A DNA stretch of 64,000 nt from Vagococcus fluvialis bH819. Its GTDB lineage: Bacteria; Bacillota; Bacilli; Lactobacillales; Vagococcaceae. The first letter of the stretch is position 1; each line of letters opens with the position of its first letter. A program made the translations under genes and the position numbers. The notes beneath the pieces were generated by a model. That model made no database searches. It was not told the origin of the DNA and was given only the letters and a program-made list of their open reading frames with translations. The stretch covers positions 496,001 through 560,000 of the forward strand of contig NZ_FWFD01000015.1 of the NCBI RefSeq assembly GCF_900163795.1, in the 5' to 3' direction. Positions 1 through 9,443 of the stretch are shown here, in pieces.

Positions 1-1
1 A

Positions 2-94
2 AAAGTCAACGACTTAACTAATGACGATATTGTTTTAAAAGATGAGAATATTTCAGAAGAATTGTATTCTGTACTTGAAAACACTGAAAAATAG
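2..94 (+). CDS. C-terminal end of an unidentified protein (partial)
   Basis: An open frame enters from the left edge and ends at TAG (92-94), giving the last 30 residues of a protein with an acidic tail (LKDENISEELYSVLENTEK). A strong terminator follows 24 bases later, which supports a real gene end. The piece is too short to identify. In other Firmicutes, YtxH/DUF948 stress proteins or aroA can precede ccpA, but nothing in these residues decides this. Confidence 0.6.
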   Translation, partial: KVNDLTNDDIVLKDENISEELYSVLENTEK

Positions 95-117
95 TATATA
101 ATAATTAAATTCAATGA

Positions 118-146
118 AGGTCAAATCATAGATTTGGCCTTTTTTT
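118..146 (+). terminator. Rho-independent terminator upstream of ccpA
   Basis: A 10-bp stem (AGGTCAAATC with GATTTGGCCT, one G-T pair) around the loop ATA is followed by a run of T. It ends transcription of the gene cut by the left edge and so insulates ccpA. Confidence 0.85.
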
Positions 147-189
147 ATGAAAATTTCTTTTGGTTTTCATGAAAAAGATAATAAAACGC

Positions 190-218
190 TTGCAATAATC
201 AGTGTTATCTGATAATCT
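190..218 (+). promoter_or_regulatory. Candidate ccpA promoter with a degenerate cre-like site
   Basis: TTGCAA (190-195) lies 17 bases before TAATCT (213-218); GATAAT at 211 is an alternative with a short spacer. A CG-centred sequence at about 180-194 matches the right half of the cre consensus well but has two mismatches on the left. That hints at autoregulation by CcpA, which is known in some Firmicutes, but the match is weak. A bulged hairpin (CCAAGCGTC with GGCGTTG, about 235-257) lies in the leader just before the ribosome site. Confidence 0.4.
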
Positions 219-271
219 AATAACAATAAACATGCCAAGCGTCAAATTTTGGCGTTGAAGGAGAAAATATA

Positions 272-1273
272 ATGGAAAAACAAACAATAACAATTTATGA
301 TGTGGCTCGTGAAGCTGCAGTCTCAATGGCAACTGTATCACGTGTTGTTAATGGTAATCCTAATGTCAAACCAGCTACTAGAAAAAAAGTACTAGAAGTG
401 ATTGATCGCTTAGATTATCGTCCTAATGCAGTAGCACGAGGATTAGCAAGTAAAAGAACAACGACGGTAGGGGTTATTATACCTGATGTGAGTAATGCTT
501 ATTTTGCATCCTTAGCACGTGGAATTGATGATGTGGCAACGATGTATAAATATAATATTATTTTAGCTAACTCAGATGGTGATGATAAAAAAGAAATTAG
601 TGTACTTAATACTTTGCTAGCTAAACAAGTAGATGGTGTAATTTTTATGGGACATCATTTAACAGAGGAAATTCGCGGTGAGTTTTCTAGGTCAAAAACA
701 CCAGTTGTTTTGGCAGGTTCCATTGACCCAGATGATCAAGTAGGATCAGTAAACATTGATTATAAAGAAGCTACAAAGGATGCAACAGCTAAATTAATCA
801 AATCTGGTAATAAAAAAGTAGCGTTTGTTTCAGGTTCATTATTAGATCCAATTAACGGAGTGTATCGTTTAAATGGTTATAAAGAAGCCTTAAAAGAAAA
901 TGGTATCACTTTTAATGAAGGTTTAGTTTTTGAATCAGAGTATAGCTATAAATCAGGTTTAAAATTACACGATCGTATGTCTAATAGTGGAGCAACTGCA
1001 GCAGTTGTTGCGGATGATGAGTTAGCAGTTGGATTATTAAATAGTTTAACTGACAATGGTGTGAATGTTCCTAGTGATTTTGAAATAATTACAAGTAATA
1101 ATTCATTATTTAGTGATATTTCACGTCCTAGTGTTTCAAGCATTTCACAACCTCTTTATGATATCGGTGCTGTTGCAATGCGTTTGTTAACAAAATTAAT
1201 GAGCAAAGAAGATATCGAAGAAAAAACAATTATTTTACCTTATGGATTAATTGAAAAAGGGTCTACTAAATAA
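272..1273 (+). CDS. ccpA: Catabolite control protein A (LacI family)
   Basis: This is the global regulator of carbon catabolite control. With Ser46-phosphorylated HPr it binds cre sites to repress or activate sugar genes. The 333-residue product has the usual length. The LacI helix-turn-helix is at residues 7-27 (TIYDVAREAAVSMATVSRVV) and the hinge at about 50-60. The effector domain opens with VGVIIPDVSNAYFASLARGI and MYKYNIILANSD, which is the CcpA signature. The ATG at 272 follows GAAGGAG. The gene is monocistronic, with terminators on both sides. It is one of three LacI-family regulators in the window and the likely partner of the cre-type sites near 12.6, 16.2, 54.0 and 55.0 kb. The assignment is firm. 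Confidence 0.96.
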   Translation: MEKQTITIYDVAREAAVSMATVSRVVNGNPNVKPATRKKVLEVIDRLDYRPNAVARGLASKRTTTVGVIIPDVSNAYFASLARGIDDVATMYKYNIILANSDGDDKKEISVLNTLLAKQVDGVIFMGHHLTEEIRGEFSRSKTPVVLAGSIDPDDQVGSVNIDYKEATKDATAKLIKSGNKKVAFVSGSLLDPINGVYRLNGYKEALKENGITFNEGLVFESEYSYKSGLKLHDRMSNSGATAAVVADDELAVGLLNSLTDNGVNVPSDFEIITSNNSLFSDISRPSVSSISQPLYDIGAVAMRLLTKLMSKEDIEEKTIILPYGLIEKGSTK

Positions 1274-1293
1274 AAAAGGGTGATCAATAGTCG

Positions 1294-1365
1294 TTTATCT
1301 CCTGACTATTAAAAAACATTCGTAGAAATAAAGAAGAGGCTGACATTTGTGTCAGCCTCTTCTTT
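1294..1365 (-). repeat. Dispersed intergenic repeat, copy A (with hairpin)
   Basis: Read on the minus strand, positions 1345 down to 1294 match 36990-37041 at 45 of 52 bases. The invariant core is TTTTTAATAGTCAGG. Both copies start in the right arm of a terminator hairpin downstream of a gene. Confidence 0.7.
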
Positions 1366-1368
1366 ATT
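1328..1368. terminator. Bidirectional terminator between ccpA and pbp2A
   Basis: A near-perfect 16-bp stem (AAAGAAGAGGCTGACA and its complement) has the loop TTTG, with A/T-rich flanks that give U-runs in both directions. It serves the convergent genes ccpA (+) and pbp2A (-). The U-run on the plus strand overlaps the pbp2A stop codon. Confidence 0.85.
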
Positions 1369-3754
1369 TCCATTTTTTGTAATTTTTAGGACTTATATAC
1401 GAGTTCCAAGAATTTTTATAATTATCATCTGTGCCACCAATTCCAAATCTAAACGAACTATCTTTAGGTTTACTTCCATCAGAATAAAGACTTGTTTTAG
1501 TTTTCCAACCACGTAAATTCATATTATATCCCTCTGTGTTAAAGCTAGCTTCTTTTTGACCTGTAAATTCAACGACTTTCTCTTTTTTAACACTAGAATC
1601 AAGGGAGAATTTTTGATTAATATCAAAGATATCTGGATTCTGTTGGTAAACGTAATTAGTAACATAAGACCAGTAGACCATATTTTGTTTATTCCAAGTA
1701 TCATTCATGGTTGTAGGTTTGTCATAACCTATCCAGCTACTCATTGTGATGGCCGGGTTTGAGGCTGTAAACCAATAATCTTTTAAATTGTCAGTTGTTC
1801 CTGTTTTACCAGCCCAGTCAGCTTTTGCCAAAGGTGAATTAATGCTATTAAAGGTGTCTTTTACCGGTTGTCCAGTTCCTGAATTAACAACATCTCGCAT
1901 CATATCATTCATGATAGTTGCAGTAGAAGGTTTGAAAACTTGAACGGGCTCTTTTTTATGTTCATAGATAATTTTACCATTATTATCAGTAATTTTATCG
2001 ATCGAATAGCCTTCATTATAAACGCCTTTATTAGCTAAAGTAGCGTAAGCGACTGTTTCTTCAAAAACAGTTATTCCGTTTGAAGTCCCACCTAAGGGGA
2101 TAGATTCGTATCCAAATTCATCTGTACTAATCCCAGTTATGTTCATTTTATCGAAGTAATCTTTAGGGTTGATCTCATTTCGAAGATCATTATATAGATT
2201 AACAACTGGAATATTAAGCGACCACTTAACTGATTCTCTAACTGATTTAAAAGAGTGACTACCTTTATCAGAGTAGTTGTTAATAACGTCACCGCTCTTA
2301 TATTTTTTAGGATAATCTGATAGCATGGATTCTGAACCAACTAATCCAATATCAATCGCAGGAGCATAGGCAATGATTGGTTTAATCGTTGATCCTGGTT
2401 GACGTTGCATTTGGAAAGCATGATTATATTGATTTTTACTATAATCACGACCACCAATAAAACCATAAATTCTACCTGATTTATTGTCCATTAAGACACT
2501 ACCAGTTTCAAGAGTCATGTCTCGTCCATCATCTAAAACAGAACCATATTGTTGAACCGCTTCCTGCATCGAATTATGGACATTTTTATCAATTGAGCTA
2601 TGAACAGTATAACCATTTTGTCGGAGCTCTCTTTTGGCAATCTTAAGATATTTATTGTGTAATTCAATTGATTCATCCATATCTTTTTGAGTTAAACCAT
2701 CTTTTTCATAATAGATCGGCATAATTTTTGTAGCTGCCTCGTTAATAAGATAGTCATATAAATAGCCACTGTTATTACTAAGTGGTGATTCAGGTTGGAT
2801 GAAATCTTTGGCTAAATCATAATTTTTAGCTTCATTGTACTCTTTTTCATTGATTGATTTTTCGCGGTACATGTTAAAAAGTACATCATTTTTTCTGTTT
2901 AAACCTGCATCGAATTTTTTCTTAAATTCTCCAGTGTTCGTATAAGGCGTATACTCAATGGGGCTTTGTGGCAAACCTGCTAAAAAAGCCGCCTGAGGTA
3001 AAGAAACATCCTTTGCATGAACACCAAAAATACCGAGTGCTGCCTCTTCAATACCAGCAATATTCTCACCACGATTGTTTCGACCAAATGGGGAAACATT
3101 TAAATAAGAATTTAAAATTTCTTCTTTTGAAAAGAATTTTTCAGTTCGAGCCGCTAACAAAATCTCAGAAGATTTACGCTTGTACGACGTTTCACTGGTT
3201 AAGACTTGTTGTTTAATTAATTGTTGAGTAATTGTGGAACCGCCTGAACTTCCACCAACTCCAACAACATCTGAAATAGTTGCACGAATAATTGCTTTTG
3301 GGACGATTCCCTTGTGTTCGTAAAAATTTTCATCTTCTGTAGAAATCAATGCTTTTTTTACAAAGGGTGAGATATCATCAGATTTAACAGATGTCCTAAT
3401 AAGATCTGACTTAATAACTGAAATAAGTTCACCATTTGAATATAGAATTTTTGATTGTTGTTCTACATCATTAATTTTTTGTGAAAGCTCCTCTTTACCG
3501 GGTACTTTTACGTCTGAAACAAGTGAAGCAAAATACCCAAAGCCCACCCCTAAGCCTAGAAAACCAAGCCCAGATGCAATAAGAACAAAAAACAAAAAGA
3601 TAGAACGTAAGACACGGTAAAAGACATTAATCGAAAAAGAAAAAGATTTTTTTGGTTCATCGTGAGTGTCATGGTCTATTATTGTTTTTATTTCTTCATT
3701 ATTGGGCTGTGGTGGTATAGGTGGTTGATTATCGTTATTACTAGGTTGTGTCAA
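1364..3754 (-). CDS. pbp2A: Class A penicillin-binding protein, PBP2A-like
   Basis: This is a bifunctional peptidoglycan synthase that polymerises glycan strands from lipid II and crosslinks the peptides outside the membrane. The 796-residue protein has a Pro/Asn-rich cytoplasmic tail (1-40), one membrane segment (about 45-78), and a GT51 domain with the catalytic motif EDENFYEHKG and GGSTITQQLIKQ. The transpeptidase domain has RQPGSTIKP (SxxK), SLNIP (SxN) and WAGKTGTT (KTG). The start is TTG at 3754, seven bases after GAGG; no ATG fits as well. The closest family is the PBP2A of streptococci and enterococci, so the symbol is family-level. An acetyltransferase gene lies upstream on the same strand. 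All catalytic motifs are intact. Confidence 0.93.
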   Translation of the reverse strand: MTQPSNNDNQPPIPPQPNNEEIKTIIDHDTHDEPKKSFSFSINVFYRVLRSIFLFFVLIASGLGFLGLGVGFGYFASLVSDVKVPGKEELSQKINDVEQQSKILYSNGELISVIKSDLIRTSVKSDDISPFVKKALISTEDENFYEHKGIVPKAIIRATISDVVGVGGSSGGSTITQQLIKQQVLTSETSYKRKSSEILLAARTEKFFSKEEILNSYLNVSPFGRNNRGENIAGIEEAALGIFGVHAKDVSLPQAAFLAGLPQSPIEYTPYTNTGEFKKKFDAGLNRKNDVLFNMYREKSINEKEYNEAKNYDLAKDFIQPESPLSNNSGYLYDYLINEAATKIMPIYYEKDGLTQKDMDESIELHNKYLKIAKRELRQNGYTVHSSIDKNVHNSMQEAVQQYGSVLDDGRDMTLETGSVLMDNKSGRIYGFIGGRDYSKNQYNHAFQMQRQPGSTIKPIIAYAPAIDIGLVGSESMLSDYPKKYKSGDVINNYSDKGSHSFKSVRESVKWSLNIPVVNLYNDLRNEINPKDYFDKMNITGISTDEFGYESIPLGGTSNGITVFEETVAYATLANKGVYNEGYSIDKITDNNGKIIYEHKKEPVQVFKPSTATIMNDMMRDVVNSGTGQPVKDTFNSINSPLAKADWAGKTGTTDNLKDYWFTASNPAITMSSWIGYDKPTTMNDTWNKQNMVYWSYVTNYVYQQNPDIFDINQKFSLDSSVKKEKVVEFTGQKEASFNTEGYNMNLRGWKTKTSLYSDGSKPKDSSFRFGIGGTDDNYKNSWNSYISPKNYKKWK

Positions 3755-3772
3755 TATATCACCTCAAAACTT

Positions 3773-3796
3773 ATAATGATAAAATTATATCATTAT
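3773..3796. repeat. AT-rich inverted repeat upstream of pbp2A
   Basis: ATAATGATA and TATCATTAT form perfect 9-base arms around a 6-base spacer, just upstream of the pbp2A ribosome site. On the minus strand it contains TATAAT-like -10 elements. It may be an operator over the pbp2A promoter or simply AT-rich promoter sequence. Confidence 0.45.
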
Positions 3797-3833
3797 ATGA
3801 GTTCTATTCCTAGTTTTGAATATTATATAAAAT

Positions 3834-4433
3834 TTAGTTGCGAGGCGACCAAGTCATATAATGCCAACCTTCTTCATTTAAAAATATTTTTCTGAGGTAA
3901 CTATTTTTAGTTGTTACAATTTTGAATCCTTTTTTTTTATAAAGTTCTATCGCACCAATATTTGATTTTGCAACATAAAGAGAGAGATATTGATCTTCCT
4001 TGATTGATGTCATGGCTTTATTTAATAATTTACTTCCAATTCCAAGATTTCTAAAATGTTGATCAATGACTATATAATCTATATAAATTTCATTTTTTTT
4101 AACTTGATGTTCTAAAACACTTAGGGTAGCTAATAGTTTGAAAATTTTAAAAGGATTATGTTTAAAAAATAGTAAGACATAGTGTTTCATAGATTCTTCA
4201 GGATAATTATCTCTCTTGAGTAACATGGTTCCGGCTAATTGTTTGTTTTGTATGACGACATATTGACAATTAGACTCTTTTTTATCAGGTATTTTCCAAA
4301 ATAATTCTGAAAGAGAGATAATTTCAGAATTAGTAAAACCGGATTGACTAAATTTACTTTTGAAACTTTCTAATACAAGTGATTTAATTAAAATTGCTTT
4401 TTGATTGTTACCAAAAGTTATTTTTATATCCAT
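3834..4433 (-). CDS. GNAT-family N-acetyltransferase
   Basis: This is a putative acetyl-CoA-dependent acetyltransferase of unknown substrate. The 199-residue protein carries the GNAT core in its C-terminal half: a beta strand (IYIDYIVID), then the acetyl-CoA pyrophosphate loop RNLGIGSKLL, then the late motif VAKSNIGAIELYKKKGF. The N-terminal 80 residues are less typical. The ATG at 4433 follows AAAGGCGG. It lies upstream of pbp2A on the same strand with an 80-base gap, so co-transcription is possible but unproven. Codon usage is like the neighbours. The fold is clear; the function is not. Confidence 0.85.
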   Translation of the reverse strand: MDIKITFGNNQKAILIKSLVLESFKSKFSQSGFTNSEIISLSELFWKIPDKKESNCQYVVIQNKQLAGTMLLKRDNYPEESMKHYVLLFFKHNPFKIFKLLATLSVLEHQVKKNEIYIDYIVIDQHFRNLGIGSKLLNKAMTSIKEDQYLSLYVAKSNIGAIELYKKKGFKIVTTKNSYLRKIFLNEEGWHYMTWSPRN

Positions 4434-4608
4434 TTAAATCCGCCTTTCTTTTATAGATATATTCTAAACTTTAGGGTAGGTATAAGCTCAATAAAAAATA
4501 AAATATTTTATAAATATATAACGTTAAATAAATATTGCATTTATTTTAAATATTTGGTAAGTTTTAATTGTGAAAAAAATAATTTGTTATAATAAGGGAG
4601 AAGATACT

Positions 4609-6243
4609 ATGGGGAAAAGTACGATAAAGCTATTACTTTTAAGTTCTATTTTTATTTTCACATCATGTTCAACAACCAAAGAAGAGGTAAAAGAAAGTGA
4701 AGATGTTATTAAAATTAATGTGACACAAGAATTAAATACAATAGATCCTTCTTTTTCAGTTGATGTAAATAGCAATATTGTTTTAAATAACGTTTATGAA
4801 GGTTTGTATCGATTAGACAAAAGTAATCAACCGATTCCTGCTGGTGCAAGGGAATTACCGAATATTAGTGAAGATGGTCTAACTTACACCATTAAATTAA
4901 ATAAAGAGGCAAAGTGGTCAAATGGTAAAAAGATAGTAGCAGATGATTACATATATGCTTTAAGACGATCTATTTCTTCAAAGGATGCAGCGCAAAATAA
5001 TTATTTCTATGCTAATTTAAAAAATGGCAATGAAATTTTAGATAAAAATAAAAAAGTTGAAGAACTAGGAATTAAAAAGATTGATGATGAAACCTTGCAA
5101 TATGATTTAATAGAGCCAACGCCATATTTTACAGCCATGTTAGCTATGCCGGTATTTTTCCCATTGAATGAAGCTTATATAGAAAGTAAGGGAAAAGATT
5201 TTGCTTTGACAAGTGAAGATGCTCTTTATAATGGTCCTTTTGTCTTAAGTGATTTTAAAGGACCAGGTACTAGCAGTGGTTGGACATATCTTAAAAATGA
5301 GGATTACTGGGATAAAGAGCAAGTGAAATCAAATCAAATAAAATTTGATGTTGTAAAAGAAACATCGACAAATGTTAACCTATTTGAAAGTGGACAGACA
5401 AATGACATCAGTGTATTAGGTGAATATGCAAAAAATAAATTGGAAGATCCAGAATTCGTTAAAGAGAAAACAACTCAGACGATATTTATAGGTTATAATC
5501 ACACAAAAGAATTTTACCAAAACGAAAAAATTCGCCAAGCAATTTCGTTACTAATTGACCGAGAACAACTAACGCATAATATATTAGGTAATGGTGTAGA
5601 ACCAGCAACAGGTCTTATCTTTGAAGATTTAGCAGTTAATCCAGTTACCTCTAATGATTTTACGAAAGACCGTGAATCATTATTAAAGACAGATGTAGAG
5701 AAAGCCAAAAAACTTTGGCTTGAAGGAAAAGAAGAGTTAGGTTTAGAAAAAGAATCAAAAATTGAAATAAATCTAATTACTTTTGAAAACGAAGACATGG
5801 CTAAAACAGCTGAATACTTGCAAGGTGTTATTAATGAGGACTTAGTAGGTGCTAAATTAAGTATTAATTCCTATCCAGTATCTGTTTTTATGGAGAATGC
5901 GAGTAAACAAGAATTTGATCTATATTTAGTTAGTTGGGGTGCTGATTACGCAGATCCAAATGCGATGTTACAACTTTTTAAATCAACTTCAGGTAGTAAC
6001 TGGGGGAAATATAAGCAACCAAAATTTGACGAATTTTTATTAGAGGCACAAAAGAATAGCTTGAATCCAGAAGAGAGATGGAATAATTTAATTGAAGCTG
6101 AAAATGTTTTAATGACGGAACAAGGAATTACACCTATTTACAGTTCTAACCCAACTTATTTAAGAAGCAGTCAGTTAAAAAATGTTATCTTTCATAATGT
6201 AGGACCAAGATTCGAATACAAAACAGCAGAATTAATAAAATAA
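4609..6243 (+). CDS. Oligopeptide ABC transporter substrate-binding lipoprotein (OppA family)
   Basis: This protein captures extracellular peptides for an ABC importer and is anchored to the outer face of the membrane. The 544-residue product has a lipoprotein signal (MGKSTIKLLLLSSIFIFTSC) whose lipobox FTSC places the modified cysteine at about residue 20, followed by an SBP_bac_5 domain (NVYEGLYRLD, GLTYTIKL, YNGPFVL, SWGADYADPN). I start at ATG 4609, eight bases after AAGGGAG. An upstream in-frame GTG at 4570 would put charged residues before the signal and has no ribosome site. No permease or ATPase genes are adjacent, so it is an orphan binding protein that may feed a transporter elsewhere or act as a peptide or pheromone receptor. 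Confidence 0.9.
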   Translation: MGKSTIKLLLLSSIFIFTSCSTTKEEVKESEDVIKINVTQELNTIDPSFSVDVNSNIVLNNVYEGLYRLDKSNQPIPAGARELPNISEDGLTYTIKLNKEAKWSNGKKIVADDYIYALRRSISSKDAAQNNYFYANLKNGNEILDKNKKVEELGIKKIDDETLQYDLIEPTPYFTAMLAMPVFFPLNEAYIESKGKDFALTSEDALYNGPFVLSDFKGPGTSSGWTYLKNEDYWDKEQVKSNQIKFDVVKETSTNVNLFESGQTNDISVLGEYAKNKLEDPEFVKEKTTQTIFIGYNHTKEFYQNEKIRQAISLLIDREQLTHNILGNGVEPATGLIFEDLAVNPVTSNDFTKDRESLLKTDVEKAKKLWLEGKEELGLEKESKIEINLITFENEDMAKTAEYLQGVINEDLVGAKLSINSYPVSVFMENASKQEFDLYLVSWGADYADPNAMLQLFKSTSGSNWGKYKQPKFDEFLLEAQKNSLNPEERWNNLIEAENVLMTEQGITPIYSSNPTYLRSSQLKNVIFHNVGPRFEYKTAELIK

Positions 6244-6260
6244 AAATTAAATTAATATAG

Positions 6261-6305
6261 AGGAGTCAAGTGGAAATAACTATTCTTTTACTTGACTCTT
6301 TTTTT
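6261..6305 (+). terminator. Terminator after the OppA-like gene
   Basis: GAGTCAAGT pairs with ACTTGACTC across an 18-base loop and is followed by seven T residues. Confidence 0.8.
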
Positions 6306-6379
6306 AATAGGCAAGATACTTGTTTGAGTAATTTTTAAATTGTACAATTAGGAGAGTAGATAAAGAGGAGCGAAAAAAT

Positions 6380-7276
6380 ATGTTATTAGGATCACACGTA
6401 AGTATGAATGGAAAATCAATGTTATTAGGCTCAGCAGAAACAGCTGTTAATTACGGGGCTAATACGTTTATGATCTATACAGGAGCACCACAAAATACTA
6501 GAAGAAAACCAGTAGAAGAATTAAACATAGAAACAGGTTTGTCATTTATGTCGGAACATAATTTAGATATAAAAGACATAGTCGTCCATGCTCCATATAT
6601 TATTAATTTAGGTAATACCATTAAACCACAAAATTTTGGTTTTGCAGTTGATTTTTTACGACAAGAAATTGAACGAGTGGAGGCAATTGGAGCAACTCAA
6701 ATAACACTTCATCCAGGCGCACATGTGGGTGAAGGTGCTGATAAAGGAATTAAACAAATTATTAAAGGCTTAAATGAAGTGTTAAGACAAGATCAAGTAC
6801 CTCAAATAGCTTTAGAAACAATGGCGGGAAAAGGAACTGAAATCGGACGTTCATTTGAAGAATTAGCTGAGATTATTGCAGGTGTTACCCATAATGATAA
6901 ATTATCTGTCACATTAGATACTTGTCATATTAATGATGCAGGTTATAATGTACGCGAAGATTTCGATGGTGTCCTAGAAGAGTTTGATAAAATTATTGGT
7001 TTAGATCGCTTGAAAGTTGTTCATGTTAATGATTCTAAAAACCCACAAGGTTCGCACAAAGACCGTCATGCAAATATTGGTTTTGGAACGATTGGATTTG
7101 AGGCGTTAAGTCATGTCGTTCATCATCCACAATTAGAAAAATTACCTAAGATTTTAGAGACTCCTTATGTAGGAGAAGATAAAAAAACAGCAAAAGCTCC
7201 TTACGCCTTTGAAATTGCTATGCTAAAAGAAAATAAATTCAATCCTGATTTACTAGATTTAATTACAAATAGTTAA
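6380..7276 (+). CDS. nfo: Endonuclease IV (AP endonuclease)
   Basis: This zinc enzyme nicks DNA 5' to abasic sites in base-excision repair. The 298-residue protein matches the family length. It has the TIM-barrel metal-site motifs in order: [46 protein letters not shown], the DRHANIGFG loop and ILETPY. These supply the His, Glu and Asp ligands of the trinuclear zinc site. The ATG at 6380 follows GAGGAG. It is flanked by the OppA-like lipoprotein, after a terminator, and by the yneF-family gene, so it is probably transcribed alone. Confidence 0.96.
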   Translation: MLLGSHVSMNGKSMLLGSAETAVNYGANTFMIYTGAPQNTRRKPVEELNIETGLSFMSEHNLDIKDIVVHAPYIINLGNTIKPQNFGFAVDFLRQEIERVEAIGATQITLHPGAHVGEGADKGIKQIIKGLNEVLRQDQVPQIALETMAGKGTEIGRSFEELAEIIAGVTHNDKLSVTLDTCHINDAGYNVREDFDGVLEEFDKIIGLDRLKVVHVNDSKNPQGSHKDRHANIGFGTIGFEALSHVVHHPQLEKLPKILETPYVGEDKKTAKAPYAFEIAMLKENKFNPDLLDLITNS

Positions 7277-7370
7277 TAAAAAATAATAATAACCCTTTTC
7301 TTTTAAAGGTTTATCTAGTAAAATATAGAATTGTGAGATTAATAAATTAGTGGAAGGAGTGTCGAAAAAT

Positions 7371-7601
7371 ATGAATACAGGATTAATTATATTATTCATT
7401 GTTATTGCATTGTTAGTTGGTGCAGTAGGTGGATTCTTTTTCGCTAAAAAAACATTCGAAGATCAATTAGAAAAAAATCCTCCCGTTAATGAGGATATGT
7501 TACGTATGATGATGGCTCAGATGGGGCAAAAACCTTCAGAGAAAAAAATTCGTCAAATGATGCAAAATATGAAACCTCAAAATACTAAAAAGAAAAAATA
7601 G
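7371..7601 (+). CDS. yneF: YneF-family (UPF0154) small membrane protein
   Basis: A 76-residue protein with one N-terminal membrane segment (residues 4-24, [20 protein letters not shown]) and a cytoplasmic tail with the family motif [20 protein letters not shown] and a lysine-rich end. The family is widespread in Firmicutes and its role is unknown. I use ATG 7371, preceded by GGAAGGAG; an in-frame GTG at 7350 would overlap that ribosome site. The gene ends just before a strong terminator. Confidence 0.88.
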   Translation: MNTGLIILFIVIALLVGAVGGFFFAKKTFEDQLEKNPPVNEDMLRMMMAQMGQKPSEKKIRQMMQNMKPQNTKKKK

Positions 7602-7640
7602 TGTTTTGTTACATTTTGTTTCAAAATTACAGTCAAGAAA

Positions 7641-7667
7641 CGGGTGCTTTTTTGCACCTGTTTTTTT
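7641..7667 (+). terminator. Terminator between yneF and the ABC exporter genes
   Basis: CGGGTGC pairs with GCACCTG (one G-T pair) around a T-rich loop, followed by seven T. The exporter gene's start lies only 25 bases further on, so its promoter must be within or before this hairpin, or it depends on readthrough. Confidence 0.8.
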
Positions 7668-7691
7668 GTCGTCAAAAAAGGAGTGAAGAAT

Positions 7692-9443
7692 TTGGATATT
7701 TTTAAAAAATTATCTTGGTTTTTTAAGGAAGAAAAAAAGAATTATTTTATCGGAGTTTCAACATTAATATTAGTAGCATTCATTCAATTAATTCCACCTC
7801 GTGTGACAGGAATTATTGTAGATAGTGTGGCAGATAAAACGTTGACTGCTCATAAATTAACCATTTGGATTATTATACTAGTTGTTTCAGGATTTGTTGT
7901 TTATGGTCTCCGTTATTTATGGCGTAAACATATCTGGGGTGGTGCCGCTAGATTAGAGAAACTGATGAGAAGAAGATTATTTCATCATTTTACAAAAATG
8001 GATCAAGTGTTCTATCAAAAATACCGGACAGGGGATTTGATGGCACATGCAACAAACGATTTAAATGCGATTCAAAACGTTGCAGGAGCAGGAATTTTAA
8101 CTTTTGCAGATGCTTTTATTACTGGTATTATCACCGTTGTAGCGATGATGATGTTTGTTGATTGGCGTTTAACATTGATTGCCTTAATTCCATTTCCATT
8201 ATTAGCTGTCCTATCAAGTAAATTAGGCAATAAAATGCATGAAGCGTTTAAGGATTCTCAAGGAGCCTTTTCAAAACTGAATGATAAAACACAAGAAAGT
8301 GTTACAGGTATTAAGGTTATTAAAACGTTTGGTCAAGAACAAGAGGACATCGCTGATTTTGAAGAAAAAATTAAGTATTCTATCCAAAAAAATACCAAAG
8401 TTAATAATTTAGATGCCTTATTTGATCCGCTAATTACACTAATTATTGGGTTATCTTATATCATTTCTATTATTTTAGGTGGTTATTTTGTATCTAACGG
8501 AACTATTTCCATCGGACAACTTATTTCTTTCTTTAACTATATTGGTATGTTAGTGTGGCCGATGTTTGCGATAGGTCGATTTTTTAATGTGGTTCAAAGA
8601 GGAAATGCGAGCTATGATCGTGTCTCAGATTTGATGAATGAAAAATCTAATATTCAGGAAATGAAAACGGGCATTAGTAAAAAAGCTACTGGTGATTTGG
8701 TGTATCATGTAGAATCATTTACATATCATGATGATACACAAGCGACACTAGAAAATATTCATTTTGAAATAAAAGAAGGGCAAACTTTAGGTATTGTTGG
8801 TAAGACAGGAGCAGGAAAAACAACTATTTTGAAATTACTAATGCGTGAATATGATAATTATAATGGTAGTATTTCAATTAATAAAAATCAGCTTCAAGAT
8901 TACACATTAGACGCTTTACTTCACTCAATTGGCTATGTTCCTCAAGATCATTTCTTGTTTTCAATGACTGTACGAGATAATATTCGTTTTGGAGTGCCCA
9001 AAATATCTCAAAAAGAAGTTGAAAAAATTGCTATTGAAGCAGCAGTCCATGAAGATATTCTAGGATTTTCAGAAGGATACGATACGATGGTAGGTGAACG
9101 TGGCGTGTCACTTTCAGGAGGTCAAAAACAGCGGATTTCAATAGCTAGAGCTTTATTAGTTGAGCCAGAACTACTTATATTAGATGATGCACTATCTGCA
9201 GTGGATGCTAAAACTGAAGAACAAATTTTAAGTAATCTACGGGAGTCAAGACAAGATAAAACAACCATTATTAGTACCCATCGTTTAAGTAGTGTGATGC
9301 ATGCTAATGAAATTATTGTCATTGACCAAGGGAAAATTATCGAGCGTGGAACCCATGAATCATTAATTAATCTAGATGGTTGGTATAAAAAAATGTATGA
9401 TCATCAACAATTAGAAGATAAAATTGAGGGAGGTGTTAGATAA
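7692..9443 (+). CDS. Heterodimeric ABC exporter, subunit with degenerate ATP site
   Basis: A half-transporter of the BmrC/LmrC/YheI type: six membrane helices (residues 1-310) fused to an ATPase domain. Visible are Walker A GKTGAGKT, Q-loop VPQD, signature LSGGQKQR and H-loop STHRLSS. The residue after Walker B is Asp (LLILDDALSAVD) instead of the catalytic Glu, which is typical of the partner whose own ATP site is non-hydrolytic. I start at TTG 7692, eight bases after AAGGAG, giving 583 residues; an upstream GTG would lie inside the terminator. Its stop overlaps the next gene's ATG by one base, so the two are coupled. Likely a drug or lipid exporter; the substrate cannot be read from sequence. 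Confidence 0.92.
   Translation: MDIFKKLSWFFKEEKKNYFIGVSTLILVAFIQLIPPRVTGIIVDSVADKTLTAHKLTIWIIILVVSGFVVYGLRYLWRKHIWGGAARLEKLMRRRLFHHFTKMDQVFYQKYRTGDLMAHATNDLNAIQNVAGAGILTFADAFITGIITVVAMMMFVDWRLTLIALIPFPLLAVLSSKLGNKMHEAFKDSQGAFSKLNDKTQESVTGIKVIKTFGQEQEDIADFEEKIKYSIQKNTKVNNLDALFDPLITLIIGLSYIISIILGGYFVSNGTISIGQLISFFNYIGMLVWPMFAIGRFFNVVQRGNASYDRVSDLMNEKSNIQEMKTGISKKATGDLVYHVESFTYHDDTQATLENIHFEIKEGQTLGIVGKTGAGKTTILKLLMREYDNYNGSISINKNQLQDYTLDALLHSIGYVPQDHFLFSMTVRDNIRFGVPKISQKEVEKIAIEAAVHEDILGFSEGYDTMVGERGVSLSGGQKQRISIARALLVEPELLILDDALSAVDAKTEEQILSNLRESRQDKTTIISTHRLSSVMHANEIIVIDQGKIIERGTHESLINLDGWYKKMYDHQQLEDKIEGGVR

Noticed and set aside
4588-4593. TATAAT just upstream of the OppA-like gene as a -10 box
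   Set aside because: A start site seven bases on would fall at or after the AAGGGAG ribosome site, so the message would lack it. No matching -35 box is present either.
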